The notes: generated from the sequence alone by a model not told the origin. Counted from the stretch's first letter, positions 43,278-52,765 are shown. The stretch is DNA of 64,000 bases from Thioalkalivibrio sulfidiphilus HL-EbGr7 (GCF_000021985.1 NC_011901.1:1550001-1614000); one strand, 5' to 3'. Numbers and translations are program-made.

Positions 43278-45266
43278 TCAGGACAACCCGCGCAGTGCCT
43301 GGCGCAGGGTACTGAACTGGTCCGGGTCGGGGTCCGAGCCGTAGCGCAGGGCTTCGTAGGTGCGTGTGAATGCCGCCACTGCCTCGTGCAGTTCCGGGCG
43401 TTCCCGTGCGACACGGCGGGTGAAATCCCGCGGGCCTTCGTGGGGCAGGGGCGGGATGCCGAGCCGGGTCATGCGCTGTGCGAAACGCTGGTAGAGGCGG
43501 GCCAGGGGGTCTTTCTGGGGGCGGCGGTTGCGCCACAGGAAGGCCAGGGTGAACACGCCGGCGGTGAAGGCCAGCAGGGCCACCATGAGGGCGGTGATGC
43601 CGCGCCAGTCGAGCCAGCCGAGGCCCAGGTGCTCGAGGAGCTCACGCTGTTTCTCCGGACCGAAGCCGAGCACCCAGCCGTTCCAGTAGTAATCGGCCAG
43701 GTCGCGCCAGTATTCCAGCTGAAACCGCAGCGCCATCAGCCCCAGGCCCATGCCTTCCCGTTGCCGGAGGAAATCGGGCAGATCCGCCTCGGCGCTCAGG
43801 GCGGCGCGGATGCCAAGTTCGATGCGTTCCGGGGCCACGGCTGCGGTGGGATCCACCCGCACCCAGCCCCGGTCCTCCAGCCAGACCTCGGCCCAGGCAT
43901 GGGCGTCGGACTGGCGCACCAGCAGGTAATCGCCGGTGCGGATCCACTCACCGCCCTGGTAGCCGGTCACCACGCGAGCGGGGATGCCTGCCGCGCGCAT
44001 CAGGAACACGAAGCTGCCCGCGTAGTGTTCGCAGAATCCCGCGCGGGTATCGAACAGGAATTCATCCACCGGGTCCCGTGGCAGGCGGGGTGGCGAGAGG
44101 GTGTAACGGAACGGCTCCTGGTTGAAGTGCTGAAGGGCCCTTTGCACGATCGCCTCGGGGTGTTCCTCCTCCGTGCGCCACTGTTCCGCGAGGGCCCGGG
44201 CCCGGGCGCCCGGTGCATCACCGGGCAGCTGCAGGGCCTGGCGCCTTCGCGCCGGGATGAGTTCCGTCTCCATGGCGTGTCCTGTGGCGGCGCGCAGCTG
44301 GTAGGTCTCGACGCGCAGCACCGGGCGGGTGCTGGAGAGCACGTAGTCCGGGGTGAGCCGCGCGCCGGAAGGGGCCTCCACCGGGGTCTCCAGGGCGATC
44401 AGCCAGCGCTGGTTGTGGGGTTCGAGCATGATCGAGTAGCTGCGCAGCTCGCTGGTGTCCGCAGGCGTGGGATCGGGCGTGTCCAGGGGCGGGAAGGAAC
44501 CGCGCCAGGTGCGTCCGTCGTAGGTGTTGAACACCAGGGCGCGCCAGTAGCGCTGATTCGGAGGCGGCGGCGTGTTGTCGGGGAAGGTGACCCGGAAGGC
44601 CGTGGCGTTGGATTGCAGCAGGTCGCTGATGGAGCCCGGCGACATGGAGTCGGAGAGCCCGGTGCTGGCGCTGCTGGATTCCTGGGGCATGCCCCACAGG
44701 GGTCCGGGCAAGCGCGGGAACAGCAGGAACAGGATGAGCATCACCGGCAGGGCCTGGAGCAGCATCAGACCCGCCAGGCCCAGCTGCTCGCGCAGGGTCG
44801 GCGGCGTGTCGGCGGCGTTGAGGCGGATCAGGGCCATGGTGGTGACCAGCATGGCGACGATCAGGTAGGCCACCACGGGCATTTCCTGGCTGTAGAAGAA
44901 GTGGGTGATCACCACGAAGTAGCCCAGGAATATGCTGAGCATGGCATCCCGGTGGGTCCGGGTCTCCAGCATCTTGAGGCCGGTCATGATGATCAGCAGC
45001 GATACACCGGCATCCCGGCCGAACAGGGTGCCCTGGCTGAACAGCACGCCCGCGGTGGCGGCAATGGCCATGAGCACCAACAGCCATCGACCCGGCAGGG
45101 GCAGGCGGCCCCGGGCCCCTGCATGGCGCCAGGCCACCGCCAGCAGCGCCAGGCCCACCACCCAGGCCGGCTGGTTGAGCAGGTGCGGCAGCAGCACCAC
45201 CGCGAGGGCGAGGCTCACCCAGGCCAGTGCGCCCTGAGAGGGTGGCGCGTGGGACAGGCGGCTCAT
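43278..45266 (-). CDS. TgpA-like membrane transglutaminase (DUF3488)
   Basis: It has 662 residues. An N-terminal membrane domain (five or six helices up to about residue 200) is followed by a transglutaminase core with Cys (RAGFCEHYAGSFVFLMRAAG), His (SDAHAWAEVWLED) and Asp (WVRVDPTAA). A further membrane helix lies near 550, then a short cytoplasmic tail. It resembles P. aeruginosa TgpA, which is essential there. The start is the ATG at 45266, overlapping the upstream DUF58 gene by four bases; the longer frame to 45479 is rejected. Confidence 0.88.
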   Translation of the reverse strand: MSRLSHAPPSQGALAWVSLALAVVLLPHLLNQPAWVVGLALLAVAWRHAGARGRLPLPGRWLLVLMAIAATAGVLFSQGTLFGRDAGVSLLIIMTGLKMLETRTHRDAMLSIFLGYFVVITHFFYSQEMPVVAYLIVAMLVTTMALIRLNAADTPPTLREQLGLAGLMLLQALPVMLILFLLFPRLPGPLWGMPQESSSASTGLSDSMSPGSISDLLQSNATAFRVTFPDNTPPPPNQRYWRALVFNTYDGRTWRGSFPPLDTPDPTPADTSELRSYSIMLEPHNQRWLIALETPVEAPSGARLTPDYVLSSTRPVLRVETYQLRAATGHAMETELIPARRRQALQLPGDAPGARARALAEQWRTEEEHPEAIVQRALQHFNQEPFRYTLSPPRLPRDPVDEFLFDTRAGFCEHYAGSFVFLMRAAGIPARVVTGYQGGEWIRTGDYLLVRQSDAHAWAEVWLEDRGWVRVDPTAAVAPERIELGIRAALSAEADLPDFLRQREGMGLGLMALRFQLEYWRDLADYYWNGWVLGFGPEKQRELLEHLGLGWLDWRGITALMVALLAFTAGVFTLAFLWRNRRPQKDPLARLYQRFAQRMTRLGIPPLPHEGPRDFTRRVARERPELHEAVAAFTRTYEALRYGSDPDPDQFSTLRQALRGLS

Positions 45267-46243
45267 GATACCGGACTGCCTTGAGCCGGCTGACCGTAAT
45301 GGGCCAGGGCCGAGAGGCAGCGGTGCCGGTGGTCCGCACCCTGGTCGGGCTCCAGTTCCAGGCCGGACAGGCGCAGCCCGTAACGGATCCCCTGCTGGTG
45401 GGCCAGCAGCACCTGGTGACAGAGCATCGACAGCCGGGTCTCGGTGTCCGTGGCGGGCAGGGCATGCCAGTCGATCCACAGCTCGCCACCCCGGGGGGAT
45501 TCGAAGTTGCGGGTATAGAGATCGCCGGTGCGGGCCAGGGCCTTCCAGTCCACCCGCCGCGGGGAGTCGCCGGGCTGGTATTCGCGCAGGCCGGAGAAGT
45601 CCTCGCCCAGTCCCGGATCGGGCCGGCCTTCGCCCTCGCTGCTGCCCGCATCGGTGAAGCGCTCGTCCACGGCGAGGGGGTGCGGGTAGACCGTCAGGGC
45701 CTCGTCGAACTGGATCCAGGACCAGGCCCGGAACAGGCCCAAGGGATAGGTGGTCGACAGGCTGAAACGCCCCGGGCGCAGACTGCCGCGGCGGGTGGTG
45801 ACGATGGGCAGCTCTGCCACGGCCTCCGCCCGGGCCTGTGCCGCGATGGCGGCACCCTGGACATCCCGGCGATGCAGCACCAGGCCGCGACGGGGGACGT
45901 GGCTCGGGTTCTCGATGCGGTAGCGGCAGTAGGCGGTTTCGCCGGCGAACACCGGCTCCAGGGGCAGGCGCGTGATGCGCAGTCCCAGCAGGTTGCGGTG
46001 GGTATGCCAGATACCATTGGCGCCCAGGCCTGCCAGCAGGAAGGTGAGCAGGAAGGCCATGCTGTTGCTGTAATTGATGGCGCCCAGCAGCATCACCACC
46101 AGCATCAGGCCGAACACCAGGCCCTGGCGGGTGGGCAGGATGTAGATGCGCCGGCGGTGCAGGGTGATTTCGCGGCCGGCGGGATGTTCGCGACGCATCA
46201 GCCAGGTGACGGCCGGCTCAAGGATCTGGGCGGCAAGCTTCAT
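45263..46243 (-). CDS. DUF58 family protein
   Basis: It has 326 residues. Two N-terminal membrane segments are followed by a cytoplasmic part with VWA-like DUF58 motifs: REYQPGDSPRRVDWKALAR near 225 and LWIDWHALPATDTETRLSML. Members are encoded with MoxR ATPases and TgpA, probably as one membrane-linked machine of unknown role. Overlap ATGA with the transglutaminase gene suggests coupling. Confidence 0.88.
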   Translation of the reverse strand: MKLAAQILEPAVTWLMRREHPAGREITLHRRRIYILPTRQGLVFGLMLVVMLLGAINYSNSMAFLLTFLLAGLGANGIWHTHRNLLGLRITRLPLEPVFAGETAYCRYRIENPSHVPRRGLVLHRRDVQGAAIAAQARAEAVAELPIVTTRRGSLRPGRFSLSTTYPLGLFRAWSWIQFDEALTVYPHPLAVDERFTDAGSSEGEGRPDPGLGEDFSGLREYQPGDSPRRVDWKALARTGDLYTRNFESPRGGELWIDWHALPATDTETRLSMLCHQVLLAHQQGIRYGLRLSGLELEPDQGADHRHRCLSALAHYGQPAQGSPVS

Positions 46244-46277
46244 GGCATGGGCGGGCGCGGGCCTTCACGCAGATGCA

Positions 46278-47225
46278 TCACGGGATGGCCACGTGCTCGA
46301 TGAGTTCGCGGGTCAGCTGCTCGGGCCGCTGGCTGCCGCCGCCGGCGGCGAACAGGCGATGCCCGGCCACCGGCGGCAGCACGGTCTGGATGTCCTCGGG
46401 GATGACGTGGTCGCGCCCGTCCAGCCAGGCCCAGGCGCGGGCGGCGGCCAACAGGCCCAGGGCGGCCCGGGGGGAGAGGCCGTGGGCGTAGTGCTGGGGA
46501 TTGCGGGTGTGGGCGATGAGCCGCTGCACGTAGTCGATGAGGGCCTCGGAGACGTGCAGCTGGGTGATCTGCTGCTGCAGTCGCAGCAGGGACTCGGCAT
46601 CCAGCAGGGCGGGCAACTCGGCGATCAGGGCGCGACGGTCACGTCCCTGCAGCAGGGCACGCTCGGCGGCGGGATCCGGGTAGCCGAGGTGGATGCGCAT
46701 CAGGAAACGGTCCAGCTGGGATTCCGGCAGCGGGAAGGTGCCCGCCTGTTCCCGGGGATTCTGGGTGGCGATGACGAAGAACGGCTCGGGCAGGGTACGG
46801 GTGACCCCTTCGATGGTGACCTGCTGTTCTTCCATGGCCTCCAGCAGGGCGCTCTGGGACTTGGGCGGGGCGCGGTTGATCTCGTCGGCCAGCAGCATCT
46901 GGGTGAACACCGGGCCCGGGTGGAACTCGAAGCCCTTGCCCTGACCGCCGTAGACGGACACGCCCAGGATATCCGCGGGCAGCAGGTCGCTGGTGAACTG
47001 GATGCGCTGGAACTGCAGGCCCAGGGTCCTGGCCAGGGCGTGGGCCAGGGTGGTCTTGCCGACGCCGGGCTGGTCTTCCATGAGCAGATGCCCCCGGGCC
47101 AGCAGGCAGGCAAGCGCGAGGCGGATGGGCTGGGGTTTGCCCAGGATCACACTGCCTACCTGGTCGAGCACCTGATGGAGCAGCGCGGCGCTTTGCCGGG
47201 GCTGGGGCATGGGGCTGATGGACAT
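46278..47225 (-). CDS. MoxR-family AAA+ ATPase
   Basis: It has 315 residues. Walker A is DQPGVGKTT near 55, Walker B LLADEINRAP near 115 and sensor 1 FFVIATQNPREQAGTFPLPE. MoxR proteins act as chaperone-like ATPases for neighbouring VWA/DUF58 proteins. The ATG at 47225 (MSISPMPQ) is preferred to one 27 bases upstream. Thirty-four bases separate it from the DUF58 gene. Confidence 0.92.
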   Translation of the reverse strand: MSISPMPQPRQSAALLHQVLDQVGSVILGKPQPIRLALACLLARGHLLMEDQPGVGKTTLAHALARTLGLQFQRIQFTSDLLPADILGVSVYGGQGKGFEFHPGPVFTQMLLADEINRAPPKSQSALLEAMEEQQVTIEGVTRTLPEPFFVIATQNPREQAGTFPLPESQLDRFLMRIHLGYPDPAAERALLQGRDRRALIAELPALLDAESLLRLQQQITQLHVSEALIDYVQRLIAHTRNPQHYAHGLSPRAALGLLAAARAWAWLDGRDHVIPEDIQTVLPPVAGHRLFAAGGGSQRPEQLTRELIEHVAIP

Positions 47226-47324
47226 GGGTCTTGTTCCCTGACGTGTTCTCAAGCGATGTCACGACAATAGCATCCGCGTGGCGGGCGGTACCAACCTCAG
47301 GGCGCTGTACAGAAAGTTTGTCCC

Positions 47325-47346
47325 CGGGAACCGTGACGGGTTCCCG
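47325..47346 (-). promoter_or_regulatory. Hairpin downstream of the nitrilase gene
   Basis: CGGGAACC and GGTTCCCG form an 8-bp stem seven bases after the stop of the minus-strand nitrilase gene. No clear T-run follows, so it is a weak terminator candidate. The rest of 47226-47352 is the MoxR upstream region. Confidence 0.4.
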
Positions 47347-47352
47347 CTGGCA

Positions 47353-48270
47353 TCAGAGCACGACCTGCTCGATGGGGAGGTCAGCGGCCTCGCGGTGCCG
47401 TGCCCAGTCCCGGTGGTTGAACACCTGCCCCTTGCGACGCACCCGGGTGATGGCCCGGGGGTCAAGATCAGCAAACACCCAGCCGGCCTCGTCCGTCCGC
47501 CCTTGCGCGAGGATGCCGTTGTCGGGGAAGCCGATGTCCACCGGGGTGTAGACGGCCCCGAGTCCCACGTTGCTGTCGATGGACTCCGACCAGGGGGCCT
47601 CGCCCACGGTGGGGGACTGCACCACGTAGACCTGGTTTTCCAGGGCCCGGGCCTGACAGCCGATGCGCACCCGCTGGTAGCCCGCCTCCCGGTCGGTACA
47701 GCTGGGCACCAGCAGCAGCCAGGCGCCGGCCTCCACCTGCCTGCGCACCGCCTGGGGGAATTCCACGTCATAGCAGGTGGCCACGGCCAGGGCGCCGATG
47801 TGCGTGTCGAACACCTTCACTTCGTGGCCGGGACTGATATGCCAGTGTTCCTGCTCGAAGCGGGTCATGTGCAGCTTGTCCTGGAACCCCTCGCTGCCCT
47901 CGGGTGAGTAGAGATAAGCGCGATTGCGATAGCTGCCGTCGGCCTCGCGCACGGGGAAACTGCCCGCCAGCAGGTAGAGGCCATGTTCCATGGCGAGCGC
48001 GCGGTGCAGCGCCCGGTAATCGGGCAGCAGCGCCTGAACCGCCTCCAGCTGGCGCTGCAGGTCACCGTAGACCTCCGGCCCGAACAGGGAGGCCAGTTCC
48101 ATGGAGGCATATTCCGGGAACACGACGAGCCGGGTGCCCTGGTTCGCCGCCTCGCTCACCAGGCCGCGCAGTTTGGCCTCGAAGTGCGACCAGTCGCCCA
48201 GGAACTCCACCGGATACTGGCAGGCGGCCACCCGCACCGGCGCATCGGGCAGGCGGGCCTCAGGGAACAA
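47353..48270 (-). CDS. Carbon-nitrogen hydrolase (nitrilase superfamily)
   Basis: It has 305 residues. The catalytic Glu (LVVFPEYAS), Lys (FQDKLHMTRFE) and Cys (ATCYDVEFPQ) are all present. The family hydrolyses amides or nitriles; the substrate is unknown. A TTG at 48270 is the best start, overlapping the GNAT gene by 11 bases. In other bacteria a GNAT domain and this hydrolase occur as one bifunctional protein; here they are separate overlapping genes. Confidence 0.88.
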   Translation of the reverse strand: MFPEARLPDAPVRVAACQYPVEFLGDWSHFEAKLRGLVSEAANQGTRLVVFPEYASMELASLFGPEVYGDLQRQLEAVQALLPDYRALHRALAMEHGLYLLAGSFPVREADGSYRNRAYLYSPEGSEGFQDKLHMTRFEQEHWHISPGHEVKVFDTHIGALAVATCYDVEFPQAVRRQVEAGAWLLLVPSCTDREAGYQRVRIGCQARALENQVYVVQSPTVGEAPWSESIDSNVGLGAVYTPVDIGFPDNGILAQGRTDEAGWVFADLDPRAITRVRRKGQVFNHRDWARHREAADLPIEQVVL

Positions 48271-48862
48271 GGCGCTTCATCCAGAAGGTCATGGCCTTGG
48301 GGGATTCCCCGGACTCGTCCAGGTCGCGCCAGCTGAAGCTGGCCTTGAGATCGGGCTGGATCTGGTAGCCGCGTTTTTCCCAGAAGCGGTTCAGGGGCAG
48401 GTAATCCGGCGGGCGCCGGGGATGGTCCACGGGACGATCCACGGCGCAGAAACAGCTGGTATGAAACCGCCCCAGGCCGCGCGCGTGCGCCTCCCGTTCC
48501 TCGAAGAAGCGCACCCCGAGCCCCCGTCCCCGGTATTCGGGCAGCAGCACCGATTCGCCGAAGTAGAAGATGCCGTCCACGTCCAGGCCCTGTTGCCGGA
48601 AGGGGGCGATTACGTTGTCGGTCTCATCGACCAGGGGCAGGGCCGTGGAGGCGCCGACGATGCGTGCGCCGTCCATCACCAGCACCACCACGCTGTCCGC
48701 GGAGTCGGTGTAGGTCTTGAGGTAGCGTTCCTCGTAGGCGGTGTCGCCGTCGTAGAGGTAGGGAAACTCCCGGAACACGGTGATGCGCAGGCGGGCCAGT
48801 TCGGGCACATGATCGGCCAGTTCCCGGCCGATACAGCGTTTGACTTGCAGGGACTGGGTCAT
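48260..48862 (-). CDS. GNAT-family N-acetyltransferase
   Basis: It has 200 residues from the ATG at 48862 (MTQSLQVKRCIGRELADHV). The acetyl-CoA loop is LPEYRGRGLGVRFFEEREAH near 125-145. The N-terminal ELARLRITVFREFPYLYDGD also fits the partner GNAT of nitrilase-family enzymes. The acceptor is unknown. The longer upstream frame to 49135 overlaps the divergent mla operon and is rejected. Confidence 0.85.
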   Translation of the reverse strand: MTQSLQVKRCIGRELADHVPELARLRITVFREFPYLYDGDTAYEERYLKTYTDSADSVVVLVMDGARIVGASTALPLVDETDNVIAPFRQQGLDVDGIFYFGESVLLPEYRGRGLGVRFFEEREAHARGLGRFHTSCFCAVDRPVDHPRRPPDYLPLNRFWEKRGYQIQPDLKASFSWRDLDESGESPKAMTFWMKRLVP

Positions 48863-48977
48863 GATGCGGGAGACGGCCTCGGGCTCGGGATGAAAAGCGC
48901 GGGCAAGTGTGGCAAGTTTGCCCGATGGGTTCAAATGGACCCTGCGACCAGGTTGTGGTTCCCGTGAGAGATCTAAG

Positions 48978-50105
48978 TTGAAGTCAGTGCAAGCGTATCT
49001 TGCCTGGGATGAGTCCCCCAAGGGCGTCGTGCTGCGCCTGGCGGGACGGCTGGACGTGCACACGGTATCCACTGTCTGGGGCGAGGCCCTGGCAGGCCTC
49101 AAGGTCAGGTCAGGGCGTCCGGTGCGCGTGGACACCAGCGGCGTGGACTACTGCGACGGTGCCGGCGTGGCCCTGGTCGTGGATCTGCTGCGCCAGCCCC
49201 GGGACCCGGGCGCCGAGGTGGGCCTCGGCGAGACGCCGGAGGAGGTGCGACGCATGCTCGTGCCCTTCGATGTGCGTGACTTCAGCGGCGAGGCGGTGCC
49301 GCCCCAACGGGGGCCGGGTCTCAAGCAGCACCTGGCCAACGGCATGCATGACCTGGGTCGCTATCTCTATCTGCAGGTGGCCTTCGTCGGCGAGGCCACG
49401 GCGGCGATGTTTCACGCCGCCCGCCATCCCCGCCAGGTGCGCTGGCGCGATGCCCTGAATCTGGCCCAGGAGGCGGGCGCAAACGCCCTGCCCATCGTTA
49501 TGCTCATCGCCTTCCTGATGGGTGTGATCCTGGCCTTCCAGTCCGCCGTGGCCATGCGCCAGTTCGGTGCCGAGATCTTCGTGGCCAATCTGGTGGCCCT
49601 GTCCCTGCTGCGGGAACTGGCGCCGCTGATGACCGCCATCCTCCTGGCGGGACGTTCCGGCGCCGCCTTCGCCGCCGAGATCGGCACCATGAAGGTGAAC
49701 GAGGAGATCAATGCCCTGACCACCATGGGCCTGGATCCGGTGCGTTTCCTGGTGGTAACCCGGGTGCTGGCGGCGGTGGCGGTGATGCCCCTGCTGACCC
49801 TGGTGGCCAACCTGGTGGGGCTGGTGGGCGGTGCGGTGGTGATGAAGGGTTTCGACATCCCCTTCGTCACTTACTTCAACCAGGTGACCAGCGCCGTGAC
49901 CCTCTCGGACCTGCTGGGTGGCCTGTTCAAGGCCACGGTGTTCGGCCTGCTGGTCGCCGGGGTGGGTTGCCTGCGCGGCCTGGAGACGCGCAGCGGTGCG
50001 GCGGCGGTGGGCATCTCCACGACCCGCGCGGTGGTCAGTGCTATCATTCTGATCGTCGTGGCGGACGGCGTGTTCGCCGTGGTCTTCTACCATCTGGACA
50101 TCTGA
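48978..50105 (+). CDS. STAS-MlaE fusion permease of a lipid-transport ABC system
   Basis: It has 375 residues. The first 95 or so form a STAS (MlaB-like) domain (RVDTSGVDYCDGAGVALV); the rest is MlaE-like with LLAGRSGAAFAAEIGTMKVN and several membrane helices. Mla systems move phospholipids between membranes. In E. coli MlaB is a separate gene; here it is fused. A TTG at 48978 is the likely start, after GAGAG; a GTG at 48987 also fits. Confidence 0.85.
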   Translation: MKSVQAYLAWDESPKGVVLRLAGRLDVHTVSTVWGEALAGLKVRSGRPVRVDTSGVDYCDGAGVALVVDLLRQPRDPGAEVGLGETPEEVRRMLVPFDVRDFSGEAVPPQRGPGLKQHLANGMHDLGRYLYLQVAFVGEATAAMFHAARHPRQVRWRDALNLAQEAGANALPIVMLIAFLMGVILAFQSAVAMRQFGAEIFVANLVALSLLRELAPLMTAILLAGRSGAAFAAEIGTMKVNEEINALTTMGLDPVRFLVVTRVLAAVAVMPLLTLVANLVGLVGGAVVMKGFDIPFVTYFNQVTSAVTLSDLLGGLFKATVFGLLVAGVGCLRGLETRSGAAAVGISTTRAVVSAIILIVVADGVFAVVFYHLDI

Positions 50106-50908
50106 TGACCGAAGTCGCATCCGACAAGCAGACTTCCTCATCCGGCGATGCCTCCCGGGCGCTCATTCAGGTGAGTGATCTCACCCTGGGATTCGACGGG
50201 GTCGCGCTGCTGGAAAACCTGAATTTCCAGGTCAACCGAGGGGAGGTGTTCGTGATCCTCGGGGGTTCCGGATCCGGCAAGAGCACCCTGCTCAAGCACA
50301 TGATCGGCCTCTACGCCCCCATGTCCGGGCAGATCCTGATCGACGGGCAGGACATTGCCCACGCCGAGGGCGAGGCGCGCATGGCCCTGCTGCGCAAGAT
50401 CGGTGTGGCCTTCCAGTCCGGGGCGCTGTTTGGCTCCATGACCCTGCTGGAAAACGTCTGTCTGCCCCTGGAATCCCATACCGGGCTGGATCGCAGCGCG
50501 CGCGAGCTGGTGGCGCGCATGAAGCTGCGCCTGGTGGGCCTGACCGGCTCTGAACACCTGCTGCCTTCAGCACTCTCCGGCGGCATGCAGAAGCGCGCCG
50601 CCATCGCCCGCGCCATGGCGCTCGACCCCATGATCCTGTTCCTGGACGAACCTTCCGCGGGTCTCGATCCGATCACTGCCGCGGATCTGGACCAGCTGAT
50701 CCTGCGCCTGGCTTCGACCCTGGGCATGACCTTCGTGGTGGTGACCCATGAGCTGGCGAGCATCGATACCATCGCCGACCGGGTGATCATGCTGGACCGG
50801 GAAAGCCGCGGCATCATCGCCGAAGGCGCACCCGCCACGCTGCGCGCCCAGTCAGAGCATCCCTGGGTGCGGCGCTTCTTCAACCGTGAGGCCACGGAGG
50901 CCGCGTGA
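50105..50908 (+). CDS. Mla-like ABC transporter ATP-binding protein
   Basis: It has 267 residues. Walker A is GGSGSGKST near 57, the signature LSGGMQKRAAIARAMA near 158 and Walker B ILFLDEPSAGLD near 180; the Met in SGGMQKR is typical of MlaF. The ATG at 50105 shares a base with the MlaE stop (TGATG). It energises the lipid transport system. Confidence 0.93.
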   Translation: MTEVASDKQTSSSGDASRALIQVSDLTLGFDGVALLENLNFQVNRGEVFVILGGSGSGKSTLLKHMIGLYAPMSGQILIDGQDIAHAEGEARMALLRKIGVAFQSGALFGSMTLLENVCLPLESHTGLDRSARELVARMKLRLVGLTGSEHLLPSALSGGMQKRAAIARAMALDPMILFLDEPSAGLDPITAADLDQLILRLASTLGMTFVVVTHELASIDTIADRVIMLDRESRGIIAEGAPATLRAQSEHPWVRRFFNREATEAA

Positions 50909-50936
50909 CCATGTTGCCACAGGATCACTCGCACCG

Positions 50937-51944
50937 ATGAACAGCCGCGCCAGTTATTTCCGTCTGGGTCTGTTCATCACGGCTGCCGTCGGCGCCGGCA
51001 TCGTCATACTGGTGGTGCTGGGGATAGGTAACCTGTTCCGGCCCAAGGTACTGCTCGAGACCTATTTCGATGGCTCCGTGCAGGGGCTGGATGTGGGGGC
51101 CGCGGTGAAACTGCGGGGTGTGACCATCGGGGAGGTGAGCTACATCGGTTTCACCCGGGGTCGCTACGAGCAGGATGTCATGCCCATGGATCAGCGCCAG
51201 TACGTGCTGGTGGAGGCCGTCATCCGTCCTGACCGGCTTAGTCCCAGCGGCCGCATACCCACGCCGGAGATGGTCCAGACCATGGTTGACCGCGGTCTGC
51301 GGGTGCGCATGACCGCCTTCGGCGTCACGGGGATCAATTTCCTGGAACTGGATTTCATGGATCCGGCGGAATTCCCACCGATCCCCATCGACTGGACACC
51401 GGAGAACCTCTACGTGCCTTCGGCGCCCGGCGCGGTGACCCAGTTTATCCAGTATGCAGACAACATCGCCCGACGCCTGGACAGAATGGATGTGGAGTCA
51501 ATCGTGGACAACATGAACCGTCTGCTGGTCAACCTCGATACCACGGTTTCGGCAGTGGATGCGCCACGCATCAATGCACAGATGATCCAGTTGCTGGATG
51601 CGCTCGCCACCTCCCTGGAACGTCTCAACCGGGTCATCGCCTCGCCGGCCTTCGACGATATCCCCACCGATCTCGGCGTGGCCGCCGCCAACCTGAGGGC
51701 CCTGTCGGAGAGCCCGCGCTTCGACGAAACCATGAACGCCCTGGAAATGACGATCAAGCGCCTGGAAGGCACGGTGGTGGATGTGGAGTCCATGGTCTCC
51801 GGCTACGAACACGACCTGACCCTCTCTTTGGACAACCTGCGTGCCCTGAGTGATTCTCTACGCGCCTTGAGCGAGGAGGCCGGGCATCACCCTGGCCTCA
51901 TCTGGACCCGTCCCCCTGAACCCGTCGAGATCCCGCAGCCATGA
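50937..51944 (+). CDS. MCE-domain protein (MlaD-like)
   Basis: It has 335 residues. A single N-terminal membrane helix (about 8-28) is followed by the MCE domain (YFDGSVQGLDVGAAVKLRGV near 45-120) and long alpha-helical heptad-like C-terminal segments. MCE proteins form the periplasmic ring of lipid transporters. The C-terminal part is longer than E. coli MlaD and closer to PqiB/YebT-like single-MCE forms. The ATG at 50937 is 29 bases after the ATPase gene. Confidence 0.88.
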   Translation: MNSRASYFRLGLFITAAVGAGIVILVVLGIGNLFRPKVLLETYFDGSVQGLDVGAAVKLRGVTIGEVSYIGFTRGRYEQDVMPMDQRQYVLVEAVIRPDRLSPSGRIPTPEMVQTMVDRGLRVRMTAFGVTGINFLELDFMDPAEFPPIPIDWTPENLYVPSAPGAVTQFIQYADNIARRLDRMDVESIVDNMNRLLVNLDTTVSAVDAPRINAQMIQLLDALATSLERLNRVIASPAFDDIPTDLGVAAANLRALSESPRFDETMNALEMTIKRLEGTVVDVESMVSGYEHDLTLSLDNLRALSDSLRALSEEAGHHPGLIWTRPPEPVEIPQP

Positions 51945-52597
51945 ACCACCGTTCTCTGCTGACCCGTCTCGTTCAGACGATGCTGACGATGGCCCTGCTG
52001 GCAGGTCTGAGCGCGTGCAGTGTCGGGGTCGATCTGCAGCGGCCCGCGCCCGTCAAGCAGACCTTCCTGATCGAATTGCAGCGCGACAACATCCTTGCTC
52101 CCGCCACCGCCCCGAGCCTGGTCATCGCGCCGGTGCGAATGGCCAGCGCCTACGAGGGCAGGGCGCTGGTCTACCGCATGCAGGACGACCGCTTCGAGTC
52201 CGACTACTACAACCAGTGGTTCACCGCACCGCGGGATCAACTGGGCGAGGCGGTGGCCTACTGGATGAGGCGCGGCAGCGTGTTCGCTGACGTGCTGCCA
52301 CCGACCCTGGCCGGGGAGGCAGACTATCGTCTGGACCTGGTGGTCACGGATTTCTACGTGGATATGCGAGATGCCGCCGATCACCGCGCACGGGTCACAC
52401 TGCAGGCCTATCTCAGCGCGCGTGAAACGGCTGGCCGGCGGCTGATCGCGCGTGTGGAAGTGGCAGCGGACGCCGCGGTGGTTCCGGCAGAAGGCGAGTC
52501 CGTGGGAAATGCCCAGTCACGGGTCACCGCCCTGGCCGATGCCCTGGGCAAGGCACTGGTGAAGCTTGAAACAAGCCTGGCACAGGCTTTGAACTGA
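51941..52597 (+). CDS. ABC-type transport auxiliary lipoprotein (PqiC-like)
   Basis: It has 218 residues. A lipoprotein signal peptide ends LLAGLSAC, with the Cys at residue 25 as the acylation site. The following region (KQTFLIELQR) resembles the PqiC/DUF330 outer-membrane partner of MCE transporters. It takes the place of MlaC, which is absent. Its ATG overlaps the MCE gene's stop by four bases. A repeat follows. Confidence 0.8.
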   Translation: MNHRSLLTRLVQTMLTMALLAGLSACSVGVDLQRPAPVKQTFLIELQRDNILAPATAPSLVIAPVRMASAYEGRALVYRMQDDRFESDYYNQWFTAPRDQLGEAVAYWMRRGSVFADVLPPTLAGEADYRLDLVVTDFYVDMRDAADHRARVTLQAYLSARETAGRRLIARVEVAADAAVVPAEGESVGNAQSRVTALADALGKALVKLETSLAQALN

Positions 52598-52631
52598 AGT
52601 CGCGTCCGGCTTCGCTGCACCTCGCAAGTGC

Positions 52632-52703
52632 GTAGGTCGGGCTTCAGCCCGACAGCCATCGCTTCGACACGCACCACTGTTCGGGCTGAAGCCCGACCTT
52701 CCC
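52632..52703. repeat. REP-like inverted repeat after the mla operon
   Basis: AGGTCGGGCTTCAGCCCGACA (about 52633-52653) recurs inverted as TGTTCGGGCTGAAGCCCGACCT (about 52678-52700). Each arm is itself palindromic (GTCGGGCTTCAGCCCGAC). This is the classic look of REP/BIME elements in gammaproteobacteria and differs from the word-repeat class. It lies between convergent genes. Confidence 0.8.
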
Positions 52704-52765
52704 ATTTGAAAGCGCGATGCTCCTGGTGGCAGGACGCCTGGTTGTGCACCTGCCTGTGAAACAGC

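Noticed and set aside
48863-49135. 91-residue extension of the GNAT
   Set aside because: It runs antisense through the mla promoter and first gene and has no GNAT features.
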